A DNA stretch of 64,000 bases. It comes from Nocardioides turkmenicus. Lineage in GTDB: Bacteria > Actinomycetota > Actinomycetes > Propionibacteriales > Nocardioidaceae. The notes under the pieces were generated by a model. The model was given only the letters and a program-made list of their open reading frames with translations, was not told where the DNA came from and did not search any database. Each line of letters opens with the position of its first letter. Position 1 is the stretch's first letter. Shown one piece after another: positions 9,436 through 16,906 of the stretch. Made by a program: the position numbers and the translations under genes. The stretch spans positions 186,001 through 250,000 of the forward strand of contig NZ_JAALAA010000002.1 of the NCBI RefSeq assembly GCF_011045035.1, in the 5' to 3' direction.

Positions 9436-10637
9436 CCCGAGCCCTGTCGACTCCAGACCTGTCACGACAATCGCTCACCGCCGGGATCCTCGGCGATGCC
9501 CTTCTCACCGTCGAGCAGGCCCACCGCGGGCAGACGTCGTGGCAGGACGTCATGCACCAGCTGCGGGCCGTGACCTCCACACCCATCGACACCGGCCCGG
9601 ACAGTTGTCTCTACTACGGCGGACCGGCACTCCTGTTCGTGCTGCACTCCACTACCGCAGACGGAGTCCCACGCTTCGAGACCGCCCGCGCCACCCTGAC
9701 CGACCGCGTGCGATCCACTCTCCGGCGAAGGTTGGACAGCGCTGAGGCTCGCACCGTCGCAGGAGACTTCGCTGCGTTCGGTGAGTACGACCTGTTCAAC
9801 GGACACGTCGGATACGCAACCTTGCTGCGCGTGACCGCCGCCGAAACCGACGAGCATGCCGCCGTTCTCGACTACCTGTCCCGACTCGCTGCTCCACAGC
9901 GAGTCGGTGATGTCTGGCTGCCTGGCTGGTGGGTCGGGCACGCCCCCGACAAGGCAATGCAGACTCCCGGAGGGCACGTCAACAACGGGATGGCCCACGG
10001 CGCCGCGGGGATTCTGAGCGCGCTGGCCCTCGCAGCACGCGACGGTCACGAGGTGCCCGGGCAACGCGACGCGATCGAGGCCCTGACGCAGTGGTTCGCC
10101 CGGTGCGGACAGGACGACGACACCGGATCGTGGTGGCCGCAATGGCTGACTCGTGACCAGATCCGCCACAGCGCGGACGGGCCATCCCTGGCCAGTCGCG
10201 ACGATCTCGCGCAACCGGCACGGCCATCATGGTGCTACGGCACCCCCGGGATCGCGCGGTCGCTACAACTGGCCGCGATCGTTCTCCAGGACGAGGCGCT
10301 ACAGCGCGATGCAGAGCGGGCGCTGACCTGCAGCCTCCGTCAATTGCCGAGCCTCACCGAGAAGGGGATCTGTCACGGAACCGCAGGGCTCTACCAGACG
10401 GTCCGCCGCGCCGCCGCCGACGCGCACGACGACAAGCTGGCTCAGCATCTTCCAGCCATTGCACGGTCGCTTCCGCTCGCCGGCGATGATCCCAGCTCGA
10501 CAACCGTCCGGCAGATCGACGACGCCAGCTTCCTCACGGGCGAGTCCGGGGTTGACCTCGCTGCTCTGTCCGGCACCGCTGACCCCGCCGGCGACGAGAA
10601 CTTCACCAGGTGGGACGCATGCCTACTGCTGACCTGA
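9432..10637 (+). CDS. lanC: LanC, lanthionine synthetase (zinc cyclase)
   Basis: A 401-residue cyclase. The three signatures of the LanC barrel are present: NNGMAHGAAG with His189, WCYG with zinc ligand Cys268, and CHG with zinc ligands Cys314–His315. It adds Cys thiols to dehydrated Ser/Thr in the FxLD precursor to form (methyl)lanthionine rings. The start is ATG 9432, overlapping the LanB stop as ATGA with AGGAG at 9421–9425, so the two are coupled. Its 3' end overlaps the next gene by 19 bp. The downstream frame begins before the LanC stop, which supports a single polycistronic message. Confidence 0.94.
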   Translation: MTRALSTPDLSRQSLTAGILGDALLTVEQAHRGQTSWQDVMHQLRAVTSTPIDTGPDSCLYYGGPALLFVLHSTTADGVPRFETARATLTDRVRSTLRRRLDSAEARTVAGDFAAFGEYDLFNGHVGYATLLRVTAAETDEHAAVLDYLSRLAAPQRVGDVWLPGWWVGHAPDKAMQTPGGHVNNGMAHGAAGILSALALAARDGHEVPGQRDAIEALTQWFARCGQDDDTGSWWPQWLTRDQIRHSADGPSLASRDDLAQPARPSWCYGTPGIARSLQLAAIVLQDEALQRDAERALTCSLRQLPSLTEKGICHGTAGLYQTVRRAAADAHDDKLAQHLPAIARSLPLAGDDPSSTTVRQIDDASFLTGESGVDLAALSGTADPAGDENFTRWDACLLLT

Positions 10638-11581
10638 ACCCGCCGCCGGGCCGTCTCGCCGCCCTCGTCGAGGCCGTCGTGTCGGGACAATCGGTGGACG
10701 ACATCGCTGCCCGCTCCGGCGTAGATCGAGCCGACTTGGAAGCCGCCGTGACGATCTACCGTCTCGCGGGTGCCGCGGCGGTTTCCGCCGCCCATGAGTC
10801 GCCGTGGTTCCATGCAAATCTCACCATGACGGACCACGGCGCGGCCGAGCGCGACTTCGCAACCCTGGTCCTGCCCCAGCTCGACACGATCCCGGCTCCC
10901 GGCGACAACCCGTCCGCCTGGTGGTACCTGCGCAAGCACCCGCACTGGCGAGTGAGAATCCTCACCGACACCCCTGACCTGGCGGCGGACGTGCTGGACC
11001 GGCTCATCACCTCCGGCGCGATCTCTGCTTGGAAGCGGTCGATCTACGAGCCCGAGGAGCACGCATTCGGCGGCACCATCGGCACTCAAGTGATCCATGA
11101 CCTGTTCTGCGCAGACTCCCGCGGAGTCCTCTGCTACACAACCGGCCCCCAACCGCTGGGGCGACGTGAGACTTCACTCCTGCTGATCGGGGAACTCCTG
11201 CACAGCGCAGGACTGGACTGGTTCGAATCCGCCGACGTGTTCGCTCGCGTCGCCGCCGTGCGCCCCAGCCCTGCAACCGAAGACCAGGACCGAACGGCTC
11301 GACTAGCCTCGACGCTCCGCCCTCTGTTGGCCATGCCAGCCCAAGGTCGTGACGAGCTGTTCGCTCCCGACGGTCTGCTCAGCCAAGCGGCCGCGTGGCG
11401 CAACGGATACCTGACTGCCGGACAGGAACTGCGCGCCGCCGCCGATGCAGGTGTGCTCGCCCGCGGCCCACGCGCGGTTATCGCGCAGGCGATCATCTTC
11501 GCGTGGAACCGGCTCGGACTCGCTGCCCACACCCAGGGCGTACTCGCTGTCGCAGCACGCGACGCGGTCCTCGCGCCGTGA
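10619..11581 (+). CDS. Thiopeptide-type bacteriocin biosynthesis protein (stand-alone SpaB_C-like)
   Basis: A 320-residue protein of the family that forms the C-terminal domain of LanB (SpaB_C, also TclM-like in thiopeptides). An N-terminal helical segment of about 40 residues (SVDDIAARSGVDRADLE looks like a small winged-helix) precedes the fold. Diagnostic blocks are WYLRKHPHWRVRIL and FGGTIGTQVIHDLFCADSRG. The domain normally performs glutamate elimination or a related step on glutamylated or dehydrated peptides. LanB here already has such a domain, so this copy may supply the active eliminase, aid substrate binding or do an additional reaction. ATG 10619 has a weak CCAGG upstream; GTG 10610 is the alternative. 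Confidence 0.85.
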   Translation: MPTADLNPPPGRLAALVEAVVSGQSVDDIAARSGVDRADLEAAVTIYRLAGAAAVSAAHESPWFHANLTMTDHGAAERDFATLVLPQLDTIPAPGDNPSAWWYLRKHPHWRVRILTDTPDLAADVLDRLITSGAISAWKRSIYEPEEHAFGGTIGTQVIHDLFCADSRGVLCYTTGPQPLGRRETSLLLIGELLHSAGLDWFESADVFARVAAVRPSPATEDQDRTARLASTLRPLLAMPAQGRDELFAPDGLLSQAAAWRNGYLTAGQELRAAADAGVLARGPRAVIAQAIIFAWNRLGLAAHTQGVLAVAARDAVLAP

Positions 11582-11639
11582 CGACCATCCGCTCAGAGTG
11601 GGGATGCAAGGACTCGGCACCTGAAGGCGTACGGCCCAA
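11582..11639. repeat. 58-bp direct repeat, copy A
   Basis: This segment, immediately after the SpaB_C-like gene, is repeated in the same orientation at 13788–13845. Within the core 45 bp (11595–11639) 43 positions match, and the 13 bp before it match at most positions. The two copies bracket the secreted protease gene and the small membrane protein gene. No recombinase gene is present between them. The nature of the repeat is unknown. Confidence 0.75.
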
Positions 11640-11835
11640 GTCTTGAGATGCAGCTCGGAGACAGGGTGTCGTCAGGCGTGTCTCCTCACAGTAGAGGGCG
11701 TAACCGCGGTTTGAACCCGCTGGCCCCGAGAAGGGTTCCAGTGATGCCCAACTGGTCAGACTGCAGGAGCCGCGGGTGGATCCGGGGACCTACGCGGTTG
11801 GTTAAGATCCCATAACTCATGCACGCCTCGCGCGT
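11640..11835 (+). promoter_or_regulatory. Upstream region of the secreted protease gene
   Basis: About 200 bp with no gene. TAAGAT at 11803–11808 is a good –10 candidate placed about 30–35 bp before the possible start codons of the protease. No clear –35 or operator was seen. Confidence 0.35.
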
Positions 11836-13239
11836 TTGGTGGCCGTGAACATTGCTCAGAATGGATCGGCGCCACGCCGATTTGCAGTTGCATCCGCACT
11901 GGCGCTCATGCTATCCACCGTCCTCTCCGACCCTGCCATGGCATCGACCGCGGACGATGACCCCCAGGCCTCCGCCTCGGGGAAAGTAGTAGCCGACGCA
12001 AGCTCGCGTACACGTGGGGAGCAGATGCGGTTCCGCCGCGGTCTCGGATTGAACGCATCCGATGAGGCCTTGGCGCGGGCGGCAAATGCGGACAACGATG
12101 CAGAACGTGAGTTCGGGGTACCGCTGACTGATGACGAACTAAGTGAGCTGCTTCGACGCGACCAGGTGATTCGCGATGACGCGCCCACCGCCCGAAAAAC
12201 GGTAGTCGACTCCTTCGGTGGCCACATGCTCAGTGGGGTCTGGATGGACAACATCGGCGGCGGGCTGCTCACCGTCGCCGTCACCGGGTCACCACAAGCG
12301 GTCCGCGAGAAGCTGGCCAAGGTGGTAGACCACCCAACGCGCCTTCGAGTGGTCGTCCGACCACACTCCATCGTGGCTCTGGAGCAAATCGTCACCGATC
12401 TGCGTGCTGCGGCTTCGAAGGACGGCCGAAATCTGAGCGGTATGCGCCTGGACGAGCGCACTAACCGAATTCAGGTTGCCACGACCGACGACATCGAGGA
12501 GACGCGCCGTTGGATCGCCGAGACGGTCGGAGCTGGTGCTCCTGTTGATGTGGAGCCTGGTGAGGTAGCGCCGGTCGGCACAAAGTCGAACAACTCCCCG
12601 CCCCTTCGTGGCGGGCAAAGGATTGATAGTCTTGACGGCTGGACCTGCACCTCTGGGTTCACCGCCCGCGGGCCCAACGGCTACTACGTCCTGACCGCGG
12701 GGCACTGCAGCAAAGCGGACGTGTACTGGGACCAGGTCGGCACGCCGATCGGCATTGCCGACAGGTCTGACGTCACCGGGACTGATGTGCTGCGCATCCC
12801 GGTCATCGTCGGTACTGCCCTCACCAACGAGGTGACCCTCGCGTACACGACGGGTCTCGATGCCTACGCGCGTTATCAGACCATCACTTCGTCGCAGGCC
12901 TCGTCATCGGACTTTGTCGGTCAGGTGAGCTGCATCACCGGCCAGAACTTCTCCGACCTGCGGTGCGGCGAGATCATTACCCGCTCGTTCGACGTGAGCG
13001 TGCGCGACAGCGACGGTCGCCTCGTGAGCTACACCAACGGCCGCGAGGTCGACGCCGACTGCAGTGGCGGGGACTCCGGCGGCCCGGCCTTGCGCAGCGG
13101 TCAAGCGCGGGGGATCGTTAGCGTCAAGGTAGCGCGGCCGACTGCGAACGACACGTGCGTCTACGTGCACATCGACTCGGCCATGAGCCAGATCGGGGTC
13201 ACAGACGTCCTCGTTGCCGGCCCCGTGCTGGAGACCTGA
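11836..13239 (+). CDS. Secreted chymotrypsin-like (S1) serine protease with long propeptide
   Basis: Up to 467 residues. RRFAVASALALMLSTVL followed by DPAMA gives a signal peptide. A propeptide of about 220 residues contains alpha-lytic/streptogrisin-type pro-elements (VRVVVRPHSIVALEQ). The mature domain starts near residue 265. Using TTG 11836 as residue 1, the triad is His290 in TAGHC, probably Asp317 (GTDVLR) and Ser414 in GGDSGGP. The start is uncertain: TTG 11836, GTG 11839 or GTG 11845, none with a good ribosome site. Lower GC and the bracketing direct repeats suggest later acquisition. It could remove the lanthipeptide leader outside the cell, since the locus has no LanP, but a general degradative role is equally possible. 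Confidence 0.85.
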   Translation: MVAVNIAQNGSAPRRFAVASALALMLSTVLSDPAMASTADDDPQASASGKVVADASSRTRGEQMRFRRGLGLNASDEALARAANADNDAEREFGVPLTDDELSELLRRDQVIRDDAPTARKTVVDSFGGHMLSGVWMDNIGGGLLTVAVTGSPQAVREKLAKVVDHPTRLRVVVRPHSIVALEQIVTDLRAAASKDGRNLSGMRLDERTNRIQVATTDDIEETRRWIAETVGAGAPVDVEPGEVAPVGTKSNNSPPLRGGQRIDSLDGWTCTSGFTARGPNGYYVLTAGHCSKADVYWDQVGTPIGIADRSDVTGTDVLRIPVIVGTALTNEVTLAYTTGLDAYARYQTITSSQASSSDFVGQVSCITGQNFSDLRCGEIITRSFDVSVRDSDGRLVSYTNGREVDADCSGGDSGGPALRSGQARGIVSVKVARPTANDTCVYVHIDSAMSQIGVTDVLVAGPVLET

Positions 13240-13260
13240 GCCGAGAGGAGCGTGCCCACG

Positions 13261-13650
13261 ATGAAGTGGTTATGGACGCTACCCGTAGCAGGCGTGCTCA
13301 TCGGAACGATCGTGCTGCTGGCGGTCAGGTTGATCGGTGGGTTTAGTGACGGCGAGGACCCCTTGGAAGTGCGGGATGCAGAGACAGGCGGCGATCCGAG
13401 AGTCCTGGTCGTTACCTATGTGGCACTTGGACCGCCGTGCGATACGCCGACCCGCGTTACGGTAGAAGAGAATGAATCCACCGTCACGCTCCGCGCATGG
13501 GCAAAGAAGGGACCGGGTGGCGTCTGCCTCCTTGCAGGCCAGTTGTTGACTGCTGAGGTCTCGCTCGACAAGCCACTGGGGGACCGCGAAGTAGTCGATG
13601 GGCGTGATGGCCAGCCGGTCGCAGTCGAGGGAACGCCTGACCGAGGATGA
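13261..13650 (+). CDS. Small single-pass membrane protein, function unknown
   Basis: A 129-residue protein with one N-terminal membrane anchor (about residues 5–26) and an extracytoplasmic domain containing two Cys (in PPCDTPTR and GGVCLLAG) that could form a disulfide. The spacing is as in small secreted actinobacterial proteins of beta-sandwich type. ATG 13261 is preferred because GAGAGGAG (13243–13250) sits 10 bp upstream; the GTG at 13252 is too close. It follows the S1 protease by 21 bp and is probably co-transcribed, so it may be an inhibitor, anchor or immunity partner. That is speculation; no family was recognised. Confidence 0.65.
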   Translation: MKWLWTLPVAGVLIGTIVLLAVRLIGGFSDGEDPLEVRDAETGGDPRVLVVTYVALGPPCDTPTRVTVEENESTVTLRAWAKKGPGGVCLLAGQLLTAEVSLDKPLGDREVVDGRDGQPVAVEGTPDRG

Positions 13651-13686
13651 GTCGACCGCTTGTGAAGCGGATCCTTGGCCGTGGTC

Positions 13687-13746
13687 GGCTCCGGCAGTGG
13701 AGTCGAGACTGACCGACATTCGGTGTTGAGATTCACTGCCGGAGCC
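13687..13746. terminator. 13-bp perfect inverted repeat after the small membrane protein gene
   Basis: GGCTCCGGCAGTG (13687–13699) and CACTGCCGGAGCC (13734–13746) are perfectly complementary across 34 nt. It lies 36 bp after the stop codon, so it is probably a terminator. The long loop and closeness to the direct repeat (13788) leave open a role as a recombination site. Confidence 0.5.
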
Positions 13747-13787
13747 ATCAGGCGTGTGGAACGGGGAACGAGACGACGTCGTTCGGG

Positions 13788-13845
13788 CGACCACCCGCCG
13801 AGAGTGGGGATGCGAGGACTCGGCACCCGAAGGCGTACGGCCCAA
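13788..13845. repeat. 58-bp direct repeat, copy B
   Basis: Second copy of the element at 11582–11639, same orientation. The common core runs from AGAGTGGGGATGC through GGCGTACGGCCCAA. Together the copies bound a 2.15-kb segment with the protease and small membrane protein genes. Confidence 0.75.
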
Positions 13846-13956
13846 TGCCTCGTCGACGCCTACCACGGCGCCTTAAGCCACCGTTGGCTCTGGGCAGTTA
13901 CAGCTTCAGCCTCTAAAGTAAAGGTCGATGCCTCCCCCGGCGTGGGTGTGAGGAAG

Positions 13957-13992
13957 GGAGCCGGGACCCCGTCGCAGATGGGACCCGGCTTT
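13957..13992. terminator. Terminator-like hairpin between convergent genes
   Basis: AGCCGGG (13959–13965) pairs with CCCGGCT (13984–13990), extended by G-T pairs, and is followed by a T-rich stretch on the plus strand. It lies between the accessory island and the convergent vanR gene. The rest of the 13846–14044 gap shows nothing else. Confidence 0.45.
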
Positions 13993-14044
13993 CGCGCTTT
14001 TGGAGACCGACGTCGATCTCCTCGCCCCTGAGCGCAGCCGTGAC

Positions 14045-14638
14045 TCAGTCGACCGGCGCGCCCTCCAGCTCGTCGACGAGAACGAGCCCGCGTTCGGCCC
14101 ACGCGATCGCGGCACGGGCCTGGTCGATCAGACCGTCGTAGGCGAAGATCTTGTAGCGCACGATCCGGTCCCACTGGCTCGCGTCGTAGTGCTCGAGCCG
14201 TCGGGCCAACGTGGGGTGGCTGCGGTCGACGAGCGTGGCACGGGTGGCCTCGAGCATCGCCAGGTGCTCGGTCCAGTGGTCACGGAACTGCTCCAGCTCG
14301 GCGCGCGCGGCGCCGGGTTCGGCCCACTCCAGGTAGGCCGCCTTGAGGTAGGCGGGCTCCCGCTGCCGGCGGATCTCGATGGGCGAGTCCATCCACTCCC
14401 GGAAGGCCTTCACCCCGGCCTCGGTGACGGCGTACTCCTTCTTGGTGCCCTTCTTGCCCCACGGCACGACCGTGGACTCGAGCAGGCCGTCGCGCTCCAT
14501 CCGGTTCAGCTCCGGGTAGATCTGCGAGTCGGGAGCATGCCAGACGTGGGCCACCGACTGGCTGAACTGCTTGGAGACGTCGTAGCCGGTCATCGGGCGT
14601 GAGGTGAGCAGCGCGAGCAGCGCGAACCTCAGCGACAT
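14045..14638 (-). CDS. vanR: PadR-family repressor VanR
   Basis: A 197-residue PadR protein. The N-terminal winged helix (LRFALLALLTSRPMTGYDVSK) and the wing region with YAVTEAG are typical, followed by a C-terminal helical dimerisation domain (about 95–190) as in the larger PadR/VanR subgroup. It is divergent from vanA with two palindromic operators in the 115-bp gap, the same layout as vanR–vanABK in Corynebacterium glutamicum, where vanillate relieves repression. The start ATG 14638 has a purine-rich GGAGAGGGGG upstream. The operator overlaps both promoters, so it probably represses itself too. Confidence 0.88.
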   Translation of the reverse strand: MSLRFALLALLTSRPMTGYDVSKQFSQSVAHVWHAPDSQIYPELNRMERDGLLESTVVPWGKKGTKKEYAVTEAGVKAFREWMDSPIEIRRQREPAYLKAAYLEWAEPGAARAELEQFRDHWTEHLAMLEATRATLVDRSHPTLARRLEHYDASQWDRIVRYKIFAYDGLIDQARAAIAWAERGLVLVDELEGAPVD

Positions 14639-14692
14639 CGTGACCCCCTCTCCACGCGGTGACTGTGGCGGCGAGCGTACCCGCCTCTTGCC

Positions 14693-14714
14693 ACTACCTA
14701 TAGACATAGGTAGT
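14693..14714. promoter_or_regulatory. VanR operator 1
   Basis: A perfect palindrome: ACTACCTAT, a 4-bp spacer AGAC, then ATAGGTAGT. It sits between vanR and vanA. The inner half-sites match the second site 35 bp away, which marks them as one operator family. Confidence 0.75.
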
Positions 14715-14730
14715 TTGTGACGAGCACAAC

Positions 14731-14746
14731 ACCTATCTCCATAGGG
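14731..14746. promoter_or_regulatory. VanR operator 2
   Basis: ACCTAT–CTCC–ATAGGG repeats the core of operator 1 with the same 4-bp spacing. The centres are 35 bp apart, and this copy ends 8 bp before the vanA start, so bound repressor would block the ribosome-site region and any promoter upstream. Confidence 0.65.
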
Positions 14747-14753
14747 AGTCCCC

Positions 14754-15857
14754 ATGACCATCCTGGAATCGCCGCCGGTCACCGCAGCCAGCAAGATCTT
14801 CAACTTCCCCCGCAACGCCTGGTACGTCGCGGCCTGGGACCACGAGGTGACCGCGAAGCAGCCGCTCGCCCGCACCATCGCCGGCCGCCCGTTGGCCCTG
14901 TGGCGCAACGGCGACGGCCGTGCCGTCGCCCTGGCCGACGCCTGCTGGCACCGGCTCGCGCCGCTGTCGAAGGGGAAGGTGCTCGGCGACGAGATCCAGT
15001 GCCCCTACCACGGTCTGCGCTACAACTCCGCCGGCCGCTGCACCAGCATGCCCGCACAGGAGACGATCAACCCGAGCGCGACCGTCCCGTCCTACCCGGT
15101 CGTCGAGCGCTACCGCTACGTCTGGGTCTGGGTGGGCGACCCCGACCTCGCCGACCCCAGCACCGTGCCCGACATGCACCAGATGGACTCCTCCGACTGG
15201 GCCGGCGACGGGGAGACGATCTACGCGCCCTGCAACTACCAGCTGATCCTCGACAACCTGATGGACCTCACCCACGAGGAGTTCGTGCACAGCTCGAGCA
15301 TCGGCCAGGACGAGCTCTCCGAGGCCGAGTTCGAGGTCAGCCACTCGGAGCGGGGCGTGACCGTGACCCGGTGGATGCGCGACATCGACGCGCCGCCGTT
15401 CTGGCTGAAGAACATGCGGGACAAGTTCCCCGGGTTCAGCGGGAAGGTCGACCGGTGGCAGATCATCCACTTCGAGGCACCCTCGACGATCTGCATCGAC
15501 GTGGGCGTCGCCAAGGCCGGCACCGGCGCCCCCGAGGGCGACCGCAGCCAGGGCGTGAACGGCTACGTGATGAACACGATCACCCCGGAGACCGCGCGCA
15601 CGTCCCACTACTTCTGGGCCTTCATGCGCAACTACCGCCTGGAGAGCCAGACCATCACGACCCAGCTGCGCCAGGGCGTGCACGGTGTCTTCGGCGAGGA
15701 CGAGGACATGCTGGCGGCCCAGCAGCGCGCGATCGACGCGAACCCGGACCACGAGTTCTACAGCCTCAACATCGATGCCGGCGGGATGTGGGTGCGCCGG
15801 ATCCTCGACCGCATGCTGCAGGCGGAGGGTCTCCCCTCCGCCGCGGCCGCGAAGTGA
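14754..15857 (+). CDS. vanA: Vanillate O-demethylase oxygenase subunit
   Basis: A 367-residue Rieske non-haem iron oxygenase. The Rieske cluster ligands are Cys64/His66 in DACWHR and Cys83/His86 in CPYHG. The catalytic-domain motif NLMDLTHEEFVHSS holds the mononuclear-iron His pair and the bridging Asp. It hydroxylates the methoxyl of vanillate, giving protocatechuate and formaldehyde, with electrons from VanB. Length and gene order match VanA. It is first in a vanA–vanB–vanK unit, with a 10-bp gap to vanB. Related demethylases for syringate or isovanillate cannot be excluded from sequence alone, but VanR, VanK and the operators favour vanillate. Confidence 0.9.
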   Translation: MTILESPPVTAASKIFNFPRNAWYVAAWDHEVTAKQPLARTIAGRPLALWRNGDGRAVALADACWHRLAPLSKGKVLGDEIQCPYHGLRYNSAGRCTSMPAQETINPSATVPSYPVVERYRYVWVWVGDPDLADPSTVPDMHQMDSSDWAGDGETIYAPCNYQLILDNLMDLTHEEFVHSSSIGQDELSEAEFEVSHSERGVTVTRWMRDIDAPPFWLKNMRDKFPGFSGKVDRWQIIHFEAPSTICIDVGVAKAGTGAPEGDRSQGVNGYVMNTITPETARTSHYFWAFMRNYRLESQTITTQLRQGVHGVFGEDEDMLAAQQRAIDANPDHEFYSLNIDAGGMWVRRILDRMLQAEGLPSAAAAK

Positions 15858-15867
15858 GGCCGTCGCG

Positions 15868-16881
15868 ATGGCAGTGAACACTCAGACCTGGTGGCAGCAG
15901 GGCCGTGTGGTCGAGACGTCCGACCTCGCCGAAGGCGTACGCCGCATCGTGCTCGCTCCCGACCGCCCCGTCCACGCCGTGCCCGGCACCCACGTCGACC
16001 TCCGGCTCGACCTCGACGGGCACAGCCGGAAGCGCTCCTACTCGGTCGTCCGCTCCGACGACGGCGGCCGCCGCCTCACGCTCGGCGTCCAGCTCGCCCC
16101 GTCATCTCGCGGAGGGTCCCGCCACATGCACGGCCTCGAACCCGGCGACGTGGTCGAGATGACCGGCCCGGTCCAGAGCTTCCCGCTCGGCGTCGGCGCC
16201 GACCGCTACGTGCTCGTCGCCGGCGGCATCGGCGTCACCGCGCTGGTGGCGATGGCCGACGCCCTGCGCCGACGCGGCGCCGACTACACGCTCGTCCTGG
16301 CCGGGCGCAGCCGACGCGTCATGGCCTACCTCGACGAGCTCGTCGAGGCGCACGGCGACCGCGTCCGGGTGTTCGTCGACGACGAGGACGTACGCCTCGA
16401 TGTCGGCGAGCTCGTCGGGGAGATCGCCGGGAGCCCGGCCGCGGCGCGGACCGAGATGTACATGTGCGGACCGATCCGGCTGATGGACGCGATCCGCCGC
16501 GCCTGGGCAGCCCACGAGCTGCCGGAGCCGAACCTGCGGTTCGAGACGTTCGGCAGCAGCGGCGCCTGGGCCGCCGAGGACTTCGTCGTGCACCTCCCCC
16601 AGCTCGGCCGCTCCGTCCACGTCGGCAAGGACACCTCGATGCTCGACGCGCTCGAGGACGCGGGCGTCGAGGTGATGTGGGACTGCCGCAAGGGCGAGTG
16701 CGGGATCTGCCAGGTCAAGGTCCTCGACGTCAACGGCCGGATCGACCACCGCGACGTCTTCCTGAGCCAGCAGCAGAAGGAGACGTACGCGTCCTTGTGC
16801 CTCTGCGTCGCCCGTGCCGCCCGCGGCGAGTCGGGGTCGGGCTCGGCCGACCCCGCTGCCGTGACCCTCCACCTTCCGTGA
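15868..16881 (+). CDS. vanB: Vanillate O-demethylase ferredoxin reductase subunit
   Basis: A 337-residue reductase in the order flavin – NAD – plant-type ferredoxin. The flavin-binding RKRSYSVV is at about 54–61, the NAD-binding VLVAGGIGVT at about 115–124, and the [2Fe-2S] cysteines are Cys273, Cys278, Cys281 and Cys311 (CRKGECGIC). It passes electrons from NADH to the VanA Rieske centre. The start ATG 15868 is 10 bp after the vanA stop; the open frame extends upstream only because it overlaps vanA. It is followed by vanK after 25 bp. Confidence 0.9.
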   Translation: MAVNTQTWWQQGRVVETSDLAEGVRRIVLAPDRPVHAVPGTHVDLRLDLDGHSRKRSYSVVRSDDGGRRLTLGVQLAPSSRGGSRHMHGLEPGDVVEMTGPVQSFPLGVGADRYVLVAGGIGVTALVAMADALRRRGADYTLVLAGRSRRVMAYLDELVEAHGDRVRVFVDDEDVRLDVGELVGEIAGSPAAARTEMYMCGPIRLMDAIRRAWAAHELPEPNLRFETFGSSGAWAAEDFVVHLPQLGRSVHVGKDTSMLDALEDAGVEVMWDCRKGECGICQVKVLDVNGRIDHRDVFLSQQQKETYASLCLCVARAARGESGSGSADPAAVTLHLP

Positions 16882-16906
16882 AACCCCACCCCGAAAGAGA
16901 CCCGAG

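Noticed and set aside
11582..13845. tRNA fragment or integration site in the direct repeat
   Set aside because: GGACTCGGCACC recalls a T-arm on the minus strand, but no acceptor or anticodon stem can be built.
14733..15881. 382-codon minus-strand frame opposite vanA
   Set aside because: Shadow; the Rieske protein in the plus strand has all ligands.
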